From Eshraghiella sp050874365 (GTDB lineage Bacteria > Bacillota > Clostridia > Lachnospirales > Lachnospiraceae), in assembly GCA_050874365.1 (NCBI GenBank), contig JBNMKN010000092.1, positions 1 through 7,836 of the forward strand: a stretch of DNA of 7,836 nt, written 5' to 3'. Under the pieces are notes generated by a model. It made no database searches, was not told the origin of the DNA, and was given only the letters and a program-made list of their open reading frames with translations. Below, piece by piece: positions 1-6,392 of this stretch. Position 1 is the stretch's first letter. The number at the start of each line of letters is the position of its first letter. A program made the translations under genes and the position numbers.

Positions 1-1
1 A

Positions 2-1336
2 GAAGTAGCTTATGAAGTAATGAAATTATTTATTACTGACTTTACAGAGGAAGAACTTAAAAATTGTATTAATAAAGCATATGACAGTAAATTTGATACA
101 GATGAAATAGCTCCGCTCGTTAATGCAGACGGTGCATATTTCCTTGAATTGTTCCATGGTGCAACAATCGCTTTTAAGGATATGGCATTATCTATTCTTC
201 CACATCTTTTAACAACAAGTGCCAGAAAGAACAATATTAAGAACGATATCGTAATTCTTACAGCTACATCAGGTGATACAGGTAAGGCTGCCCTTGCAGG
301 ATTTGCGGATGTTAAGGGAACCAAAATAATCGTATTTTATCCAAAACACGGTGTAAGCCCAATTCAGGAGAAGCAGATGGTTACCCAGAAGGGCGACAAT
401 ACATACGTTGTAGGAATTGAAGGTAATTTTGACGATGCCCAGACAGGCGTTAAGACAATGTTCGGAGACAGCGAATTAGCTAAAGAACTTGATGCTAACG
501 GATTCCAGTTCTCATCAGCTAACTCTATCAATATAGGAAGACTTGTTCCACAGGTTGTATATTATGTATATGCATATACAAGACTTCTTGCCAATAACGA
601 GATTAAGAGCGGTGACAGAATCAATGTTGTAGTTCCTACAGGTAATTTCGGTAACATTCTTGCCGCATATTACGCTAAGAATATGGGACTTCCAATCGCA
701 AAGCTTATCTGTGCATCCAATGAAAATAAAGTCCTTTTTGATTTCTTCAAAACAGGAACCTATGACAGAAACAGAGAATTTGTCCTTACATCTTCTCCAT
801 CTATGGATATTCTTATTTCAAGCAACCTTGAAAGACTTATCTACAGAATAGCAGGTGACGATGCCAACGCTAATAAAGAGCTTATGGACAGCCTCAAGAA
901 AGACGGCAGATATACAATTACCGATGATATGAGAGCCAAGCTTGACGATTTCTACGGTAACTACGCAAGTGAAGCAGAGACCGCGGAAGTTATTAAGTCT
1001 ATTTACTACAATACAGGCTATGTAATAGATACACATACAGCCGTTGCCGCAAGCGTATATAAGAAATACGTTGCAGAGACATCCGATGAGACCAAGACTG
1101 TAATTGCATCAACAGCCAGCCCATTCAAATTCACAAGAAGCGTAATGGATGCTATTGATAAGGCAAAATATGACTCAATGACAGATTTTGAGCTCGTTGA
1201 CGAACTTAGCAGAATTGCCAATGTTGCAGTTCCACAGGCAATCGAAGATATCAGAACAGCACCTGTTCTCCACGACAGAGTGTGCGATAAGACAGAAATG
1301 AAAGCTGTTGTTAAGGATATACTGGGAATTAAATAA
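2..1336 (+). CDS. thrC: Threonine synthase, 5'-truncated by the window edge
   Basis: This is a PLP enzyme that converts O-phospho-L-homoserine to L-threonine and phosphate, the last step of threonine biosynthesis in the cytoplasm. Visible motifs are FHGATIAFKDMA, with the PLP-binding lysine codon at 176-178; TSGDTG at about 266-283; NSINIGRLVPQ at about 521-553; the phosphate-binding loop PTGNFGN at about 634-654; DTHTAVA at about 1028-1048; and ASPFKF near 1120. The frame is open to the left edge and reads EVAYEVM before the ATG at 20. That ATG is therefore internal: family members carry an N-terminal domain of about 80-100 residues before the FHG..FKD motif, and only about 50 residues would precede it here. 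About 444 residues are visible of a protein usually near 490-500 in Clostridia. All 14 visible arginines use AGA, unlike the downstream genes, which suggests strong codon selection for high expression. The TAA stop lies at 1334-1336. The identification is firm; only the start is missing. Confidence 0.96.
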   Translation, partial: EVAYEVMKLFITDFTEEELKNCINKAYDSKFDTDEIAPLVNADGAYFLELFHGATIAFKDMALSILPHLLTTSARKNNIKNDIVILTATSGDTGKAALAGFADVKGTKIIVFYPKHGVSPIQEKQMVTQKGDNTYVVGIEGNFDDAQTGVKTMFGDSELAKELDANGFQFSSANSINIGRLVPQVVYYVYAYTRLLANNEIKSGDRINVVVPTGNFGNILAAYYAKNMGLPIAKLICASNENKVLFDFFKTGTYDRNREFVLTSSPSMDILISSNLERLIYRIAGDDANANKELMDSLKKDGRYTITDDMRAKLDDFYGNYASEAETAEVIKSIYYNTGYVIDTHTAVAASVYKKYVAETSDETKTVIASTASPFKFTRSVMDAIDKAKYDSMTDFELVDELSRIANVAVPQAIEDIRTAPVLHDRVCDKTEMKAVVKDILGIK

Positions 1337-1342
1337 AGACAA

Positions 1343-1350
1343 AGAGGGGA
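1343..1350 (+). promoter_or_regulatory. Shine-Dalgarno site deciding the start of the first permease
   Basis: The purine run AGAGGGGA ends 7 bases before the ATG at 1358. The in-frame TTG at 1352 lies only 1 base from the run, too close for initiation, so the ATG is preferred. Confidence 0.65.
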
Positions 1351-1357
1351 ATTGGAA

Positions 1358-2461
1358 ATGACAAAGTTATATTCCAGAATGTTTCCTGTAATTCTAATTT
1401 TAATATTTGAAATAGCTATAGCTACTGCAGCCCTTACCAATGTCTGGGCAGCAGTAGCTTTTTATGCTCAAAAAGGCGGTAGTGCTTCACAGGATGAAAT
1501 ATATTATGTAGCGGTTAATGACTATTCAGACAGTGATATAGAATATCAGGAGTATTTAGACAGTGTTAAGAAAAGTGTTAAAGGTTTTTTTGATGAAATG
1601 TCAAAGGCAGACTGTGAGATATGGGTATATCCTGTGGCGGTAGAGGCAGCCGAGGGCGATAATGTATTGTGCAGGTTGTACCTTGGAACAAAAGAGGACA
1701 GTGAATATTTTAACCAGGGCAAAGGAGTGTATGTAGGCAATGATATAAAATATTATTGTGAAAACAACAGGATAAAAATATATTCAGAGGAGTTTGATGT
1801 ATCAGGGTATCTTGACAGTGACGGGTTTGAGAAAAATTCAATGATATATGCCAGATACGGGGACTTTTCGGATGCTTCAAAAGAAGAGATAGCAGATTAT
1901 ATTGTGGAGCAGACGGTTTCGTCAAGCGGAAATAATTCCTTCACAATCTTTTCTGCAGACAGTAATATAAAAGAACTTATCAGAACTGACGCAGAGAAAT
2001 ATAACATGGTTTTGCGTGAAGAAGATGACCAGGCAGAGGACGGCAGAATTGTATACAGCCATGATGTTACCAACAGAATTTTTAAACCAATTCTTTTTGC
2101 ATTATTGTCAATAGCATGTTTCGGACTTTTGGTACAGACGATGTTATGGTTTATAGACAGGGAAAAAGAAACAATAATCATAAAGAAAATATACGGAATC
2201 AATATATTCAGAATATATTTTCCGATGTATATTGTCACGTTGATTGCATGGATTGCCGGTTCGGTTATTTCATTTGTATTCCAGTACATAGTTGATTATC
2301 TGGTTTTAGGATATGAAAAAATATCCGTAATGAAATACACAATGGTTTCAACAGGTGCATCGTTTGTTTTAATTGTATTTATTCTGCTATTAACATCCCT
2401 TATCTATTATTGTAAATCAGATAAGATTATCAATAAAATTAACAGGGAGGGAAGCATATAA
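1358..2461 (+). CDS. FtsX/MacB-like ABC transporter permease, first subunit
   Basis: This is a predicted membrane subunit of 367 residues. The predicted topology is a helix at about residues 8-36, an external domain at about 37-242, then helices at about 244-265, 286-309 and 328-351 and a short basic tail. One helix, a large external domain and three helices is the layout of the FtsX/MacB/LolC class, which transmits ATPase motion across the membrane rather than forming a classical channel. The cytoplasmic turn after the second helix carries REKETIIIKKIYG (from about 268), resembling the family pattern of a charged RE..I.. segment ending in a glycine. The external domain is acidic, with clusters such as EEDDQAEDG near 220. 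I do not recognise the substrate or a named family. The ATG at 1358 was chosen over TTG 1352 from the ribosome-binding site. The gene starts 21 bases after thrC with no terminator between, and its TAA overlaps the next ATG by one base. Confidence 0.85.
   Translation: MTKLYSRMFPVILILIFEIAIATAALTNVWAAVAFYAQKGGSASQDEIYYVAVNDYSDSDIEYQEYLDSVKKSVKGFFDEMSKADCEIWVYPVAVEAAEGDNVLCRLYLGTKEDSEYFNQGKGVYVGNDIKYYCENNRIKIYSEEFDVSGYLDSDGFEKNSMIYARYGDFSDASKEEIADYIVEQTVSSSGNNSFTIFSADSNIKELIRTDAEKYNMVLREEDDQAEDGRIVYSHDVTNRIFKPILFALLSIACFGLLVQTMLWFIDREKETIIIKKIYGINIFRIYFPMYIVTLIAWIAGSVISFVFQYIVDYLVLGYEKISVMKYTMVSTGASFVLIVFILLLTSLIYYCKSDKIINKINREGSI
2444..2452 (+). promoter_or_regulatory. Shine-Dalgarno site of the second permease
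   Basis: AGGGAGGGA lies inside the 3' end of the first permease, with its GGGAGG core 10 bases before the ATG at 2461. Together with the TAATG stop/start overlap it suggests translational coupling of the two permeases. Confidence 0.6.
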
Positions 2462-3714
2462 TGAAGTTTAAATCCAAATTAAAAGTTGCACTGGATATGT
2501 GCATTAACGATAAATGGAAATTCAGGGCAGCAATTATTACTACGGTGGCGTTTTTATGTATCGTAATGCAGATTATCTATATGACGTCAACGTCCGGCAT
2601 TTATAAATCCAGAGTCAATATGGCACTTTCAAAAGATATAGAAGGCCTTTTATATGTGGAGTTTAAATCAGAGGATGTCAATGGCAAAGAAATTATAGAA
2701 TCAATTCCGGAGATTGAAAACTACGGAAACGTATATTTTGCCGGAATGAACAGCACGCCGGCACTTAAGAAATTAAGGGAAGTTCAGGAAGGTCATCAGG
2801 CTTTTTATTCAAAAGAAGAATATGAGGAATACGATGGCATAGAGACTGTGGTTATGTCAAAAGGCATGTGGGATATCATGAACCTGAAGCTTACAGAAGG
2901 CAAAAAGCCGTCAGAGTGTGAGACTTCGGAAGATGATACTCTTATATATGTAAGTGAGGCATACCGTGGAAAAATATCCTGCGGAGATACTTTTGAACAA
3001 CAAAATATTAAAGGCGAGACAGTCAGAAAATACATTGTGGCAGGTTTCATTGATAAGAAATCGGCTATTATAGATAATATGATATATTCCACGGGCAACA
3101 GTGAGAAAAAGGGAAGCTATTCCCTGAAATACGGAGTTGTTGAAGTTGTATCTACGGTAAGCCCGGAGGATATGTATGTATATTGCAATCCAAAAGATTA
3201 CCGGACTGTATCGGATAAAATAGAAGCTGCCGCCAAGTTAAATAACAGTGGGGTAAGAATTATAAAAATTTCATCGGTCATTGATTATATGGATAGAGAA
3301 AGTAAAAAAAGCACCAAAGGACTTTTTGAAGCTGCTGTTGTATTTGTGCTTTTTATGGTTGTTTCACTTAGCTTTAACCAGACCTGCAGTTGTATCAGGC
3401 AGTCGGGAACTTATGGAATATGGATTGCAAACGGACTTGATAAAAAAGGTGTCAATACAATAATCTTTTTGAAGAATTTGTATTCGTCGCTAATTTCGGT
3501 AATACTTGCGTCCGTACTTATGATGGTTTTATGGCATAAGTTTTACTGTACCAATATGATAAACCATATGATAATCAATGAAGTTTTCACAAAGAAAGTT
3601 CTGGCTCCTGCTGTATTAATTTCATTGGCTGTTTCTGTGATTTCATCAGCCGCACCGGTAATTATATTTAACAAAAAACAGACGGTAGATTATCTTCGAG
3701 GAGGTATCTTTTAG
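2461..3714 (+). CDS. FtsX/MacB-like ABC transporter permease, second subunit
   Basis: This is a 417-residue membrane protein with the same architecture as the gene before it. Predicted parts are a basic N-terminus, a helix at about 23-42, an external domain at about 43-285, and helices at about 288-306, 339-358 and 380-403. The C-terminus TVDYLRGGIF fits the family habit of ending with a short segment containing an (L)RG motif after the last helix. The two permeases differ in external domain size (about 205 against 245 residues) and show little obvious sequence similarity outside the helices. They would therefore form an asymmetric heterodimer, as LolC/LolE do, rather than a MacB-type homodimer; this is inference. 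The start overlaps the upstream stop by one base, and the ATPase ATG follows its TAG directly. The substrate is unknown. No peptidase domain, lipoprotein signal or substrate-binding domain is visible. Confidence 0.85.
   Translation: MKFKSKLKVALDMCINDKWKFRAAIITTVAFLCIVMQIIYMTSTSGIYKSRVNMALSKDIEGLLYVEFKSEDVNGKEIIESIPEIENYGNVYFAGMNSTPALKKLREVQEGHQAFYSKEEYEEYDGIETVVMSKGMWDIMNLKLTEGKKPSECETSEDDTLIYVSEAYRGKISCGDTFEQQNIKGETVRKYIVAGFIDKKSAIIDNMIYSTGNSEKKGSYSLKYGVVEVVSTVSPEDMYVYCNPKDYRTVSDKIEAAAKLNNSGVRIIKISSVIDYMDRESKKSTKGLFEAAVVFVLFMVVSLSFNQTCSCIRQSGTYGIWIANGLDKKGVNTIIFLKNLYSSLISVILASVLMMVLWHKFYCTNMINHMIINEVFTKKVLAPAVLISLAVSVISSAAPVIIFNKKQTVDYLRGGIF
3698..3704 (+). promoter_or_regulatory. Shine-Dalgarno site of the ATPase, embedded in permease codons
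   Basis: GAGGAGG lies 10 bases before the ATG at 3715 and falls within the codons for the RGG near the permease C-terminus. The permease TAG (3712-3714) abuts the ATG, so ribosomes finishing the permease could restart on the ATPase. Confidence 0.7.
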
Positions 3715-4380
3715 ATGATAGAGTTAAAAAATATAAAGAAAGATTACAATTCGGGAAAAGTTGTAACAAGTGCACTGAAAAATGTCAATCTCAGGATAGA
3801 GGACGGCGAATATGTTGCCGTGATGGGAGCTTCCGGCTCAGGTAAATCTACTCTGTTAAATATTCTCGGAGGTCTTGATAAGGTATCGCAGGGTACATAT
3901 TTTTATAATGACATTAATGTAGGAGCAATGGATAATAAGGAACTTAACAGGTTCAGAAAAGAACATATAAGCTTTATATTCCAGAATTATGCGTTAATGA
4001 ACTTTTATACCGTATACGAAAATACGGAAGTGCCGCTTATAGCCAGAGGCATCAGGAAAAAAGAACGTAAAAGCATGGTGGAGAAAGCCCTTATGGATGT
4101 GGGAATTATTGATTTGGCGAAGAAAACCCCGTCAGAAATCTCAGGCGGTGAAAAACAAAGGTGTGCCATAGCGAGGGCACTTGTGGCAGATAATGACATA
4201 ATTCTTGCAGACGAGCCTACGGGTTCCCTTGATAAGACTAACGGTAAAAATATAATGGATATATTTGATAAGCTAAAAGAACAGCATAAAACAATAATTC
4301 TTGTAACCCATGATGAATTTATTTCGGGATATGCGGACCGTATAGTGAGAATCGAAGACGGCGAAATCACCGAAAAATAA
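3715..4380 (+). CDS. ABC transporter ATP-binding protein, MacB/LolD-like
   Basis: This 221-residue cytoplasmic ATPase powers the two permeases encoded just upstream. All nucleotide-binding motifs are intact: A-loop Tyr11; Walker A GASGSGKST at 38-46, with Lys44; Q-loop FIFQNYALM, with Gln90; signature SGGEKQR from 143; Walker B IILADEP, with catalytic Glu167; D-loop SLD at 171-173; and H-loop VTHD, with His199. Length and motif style (MGASGSGKSTLLN, FQNYAL, ADEPTGSLD) are those of the LolD/MacB/FtsE-related ATPases that pair with FtsX-type permeases. The signature reads SGGEK where many relatives have SGGQQ, a common variant. It is the last gene of the cassette, and a second in-frame TAA (4381-4383) follows the first. 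The closest homologues include exporters, lipoprotein movers and antimicrobial-peptide resistance pumps; nothing here picks one. Confidence 0.95.
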   Translation: MIELKNIKKDYNSGKVVTSALKNVNLRIEDGEYVAVMGASGSGKSTLLNILGGLDKVSQGTYFYNDINVGAMDNKELNRFRKEHISFIFQNYALMNFYTVYENTEVPLIARGIRKKERKSMVEKALMDVGIIDLAKKTPSEISGGEKQRCAIARALVADNDIILADEPTGSLDKTNGKNIMDIFDKLKEQHKTIILVTHDEFISGYADRIVRIEDGEITEK

Positions 4381-4406
4381 TAAAAGTAGAATATTTCATA
4401 AAAAAG

Positions 4407-4415
4407 TGTTAAAAT
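4407..4415 (+). promoter_or_regulatory. Candidate extended -10 promoter for the topoisomerase genes
   Basis: TGTTAAAAT matches the extended -10 pattern TG-n-TATAAT with one mismatch. The -35 region at the usual distance (around 4387-4392, TAGAAT) is poor, as is tolerated with an extended -10. Transcription would start near 4421-4423, leaving a leader of about 25 bases before the ATG at 4448. The gap is AT-rich, so a chance match is possible. Confidence 0.4.
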
Positions 4416-4435
4416 GTTCCTATATTTTGTATAGC

Positions 4436-4440
4436 GAGGA
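4436..4440 (+). promoter_or_regulatory. Shine-Dalgarno site deciding the topoisomerase B start
   Basis: GAGGA ends 7 bases before the ATG at 4448. The in-frame GTG at 4406 has no purine-rich site before it and would add 14 residues that do not look like the family. Confidence 0.6.
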
Positions 4441-4447
4441 ATTATTA

Positions 4448-6373
4448 ATGGCAACGAAGGTCAATAACGTGTATGATGCGTCATCTATTTCTATTCTTGA
4501 AGGTCTTGAAGCAGTAAGAAAAAGACCGGGAATGTACATAGGAAGCGTGTCAACAAAGGGACTTAATCATCTTATTTATGAAATAGCGGATAACTCTGTG
4601 GACGAGCATCTGGCAGGATATTGCGATACGATATATGTAACGCTTAACAACGACGGGACAGCTACAATAACGGACAACGGACGAGGAATTCCAACAGGTA
4701 TTCATCCAAAGGCAGGAATTCCCGCAGTCGAAGTAGTATTTACCGTACTTCATGCCGGTGGAAAGTTCGGAGACGGAGGCTATAAGATATCGGGAGGACT
4801 TCACGGTGTAGGTGCTTCTGTTGTTAATGCACTTTCAGAGTGGTTGGAGGTAAGAATTAAACAAGGCGGAATTGTGTACGAACAGCGTTATGAAAGAGGC
4901 AAGGCTGTATATAAACTGCGTGAGTGCGGTACCTGCCGTAAGAATGACACGGGTACAAGCGTAACCTTTTTACCCGATAACACAATATTTGAAAAGACTG
5001 AATTTAAGGCTGAGAGCATAGAAAGCCGTCTCCATGAAACGGCATATCTTAATCCCGGTCTTACTATCGTGTTTGAAAATGCAAGAAAAGGCGAAGAAAA
5101 AAAGGTAACTTTCCATGAAGAAGAGGGTATAACCGCTTACGTAAAAGCTCTTAACGAAAATAAAGAGGCGGTACATGATGTGGCATATTATAAGGGCAGC
5201 AGGGACGGAATAGAAGTTGAATGTGCATTTCAGTATGTTGACGAATTTCAGGAACAGATACTCGGATTTTGTAATAATATCTATACCGCAGAGGGCGGAA
5301 CCCACCTTACAGGATTTAAGACCCAGTTTACGACGGTTATTAATAAGTATGCAAGAGAGCTTGGAATACTCAAAGAAAAAGACGTTAATTTTACCGGAAG
5401 TGACGTAAGAAACGGAATGACGGCGATTGTTGCGGTAAAACATCCTGAACCACGATTTGAAGGACAGACAAAGACCAAGCTTGATAATCAGGATGCCGGT
5501 AAAGTCGTTGCCGATATTACGGCAGCAGAGCTTGTAAGATTTTTTGACAGAAATCTTGAGACTCTTAAATCAGTAATCGCATGTGCGGAAAAGGCAGCCA
5601 AGATTCGTAAACAGGAGGAAAAAGCCAAGACCAATCTTTTAACCAAGCAGAAATTCTCCTGCGATACCAACGGCAAACTTGCCAACTGTGAGAGCCGTAA
5701 TCCGGAAGAATGTGAGATATTTATAGTAGAGGGAGATTCGGCGGGCGGTTCTGCCAAAACGGCGAGAAACCGTAAGACGCAGGCCATCCTTCCAATCAGA
5801 GGCAAGATTCTCAATGTAGAGAAAGCGTCAATGGACAAAGTTCTTGCCAACGCCGAAATCAAGACAATGATAACGGCTTTCGGCTGCGGATTTTCCGAGG
5901 GCTACGGCAATGATTTTGACATCAGTAAATTAAGATATAACAAAATCATATTTATGACGGATGCGGACGTTGACGGAGCACATATAGACACATTGCTGCT
6001 TACATTTTTCTACAGGTTTATGCCTGACCTTATAAGGGAAGGACATGTATATCTTGCTACGCCTCCTCTTTACAAGGCGGTTCCTAAAAAAGGAAAAGGG
6101 CAGTACCTTTATGATGACAAGGCACTTGAAAAATACCGTAAAGAACATGAAGGCAGCAGTTTTACACTCCAAAGATACAAAGGTCTCGGAGAAATGGATG
6201 CGGACCAGCTTTGGGAGACAACACTTAATCCTGAGACAAGAATTTTGAAACAGATAGAAATCGAAGATGCCAAGATGGCGTCGGACATCACCTCAATGCT
6301 TATGGGTACGGATGTACCTCCGAGACGTGAATTCATACACGCCCATGCCCATGATGCGGAACTGGATATTTAG
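4448..6373 (+). CDS. gyrB: Type IIA DNA topoisomerase B subunit (DNA gyrase B-like)
   Basis: This 641-residue ATPase and TOPRIM subunit of an A2B2 topoisomerase passes one DNA duplex through another using ATP. The GHKL ATPase domain shows RKRPGMYIG from 24, catalytic Glu45 and Mg-binding Asn49 in YEIADNSVDE, Asp76 in DNGRGIP, and the lid motif GLHGVG at 117-122. The transducer domain carries the QTK loop at 340-342. The TOPRIM domain has EGDSAGGSA at 428-436 and DADVDGAH at 505-512, so metal ligands Glu428, Asp505 and Asp507 are present. The C-terminus has YKGLGEMDADQLWETT and PRREFI. ILPIRGKILNVEKA and DADVDGAHI resemble GyrB more than Firmicute ParE, and the length suits both. The start at ATG 4448 gives the family-like MATKVNNVYDASSI. 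A CGTC pair (Cys160, Cys163) at the GHKL/transducer boundary is unusual. The locus is not next to recF, so a topoisomerase IV role is possible. Confidence 0.95.
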   Translation: MATKVNNVYDASSISILEGLEAVRKRPGMYIGSVSTKGLNHLIYEIADNSVDEHLAGYCDTIYVTLNNDGTATITDNGRGIPTGIHPKAGIPAVEVVFTVLHAGGKFGDGGYKISGGLHGVGASVVNALSEWLEVRIKQGGIVYEQRYERGKAVYKLRECGTCRKNDTGTSVTFLPDNTIFEKTEFKAESIESRLHETAYLNPGLTIVFENARKGEEKKVTFHEEEGITAYVKALNENKEAVHDVAYYKGSRDGIEVECAFQYVDEFQEQILGFCNNIYTAEGGTHLTGFKTQFTTVINKYARELGILKEKDVNFTGSDVRNGMTAIVAVKHPEPRFEGQTKTKLDNQDAGKVVADITAAELVRFFDRNLETLKSVIACAEKAAKIRKQEEKAKTNLLTKQKFSCDTNGKLANCESRNPEECEIFIVEGDSAGGSAKTARNRKTQAILPIRGKILNVEKASMDKVLANAEIKTMITAFGCGFSEGYGNDFDISKLRYNKIIFMTDADVDGAHIDTLLLTFFYRFMPDLIREGHVYLATPPLYKAVPKKGKGQYLYDDKALEKYRKEHEGSSFTLQRYKGLGEMDADQLWETTLNPETRILKQIEIEDAKMASDITSMLMGTDVPPRREFIHAHAHDAELDI

Positions 6374-6380
6374 AAGGAGA
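6372..6380 (+). promoter_or_regulatory. Shine-Dalgarno site of topoisomerase A
   Basis: AGAAGGAGA sits at the stop of the B subunit and ends 12 bases before the ATG at 6393. This is a little longer than the usual 5-10 bases, but no other in-frame start lies closer. Confidence 0.6.
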
Positions 6381-6392
6381 ATATTTTAAAAT

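Noticed and set aside
20..22. ATG as the start of threonine synthase
   Set aside because: The frame stays open to the window edge with family-like residues (EVAYEV), and the N-terminal domain required before the PLP lysine would be missing.
1352..1354. TTG as the start of the first permease
   Set aside because: It lies 1 base from the purine-rich ribosome-binding site; the ATG at 1358 has proper spacing.
1018..1440. Minus-strand open frame of 140 codons
   Set aside because: It is antisense to the thrC 3' end and the permease start, has no ribosome-binding site I can see, and its Ile/Val/Ser-rich product resembles reverse-strand translation.
4406..4408. GTG as the start of the topoisomerase B subunit
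   Set aside because: It has no ribosome-binding site, the extra residues do not fit the family, and it overlaps the promoter candidate; ATG 4448 has a site at 7 bases.
4381..4447. Rho-independent terminator after the ATPase gene
   Set aside because: The gap is AT-rich, and I found no GC stem followed by a T run.
4970..5443. Minus-strand open frame of 157 codons
   Set aside because: It lies fully inside the topoisomerase B gene. Its Phe/Tyr/Cys-rich product mirrors the Lys/Glu/Thr-rich codons opposite, and no family motif is visible.
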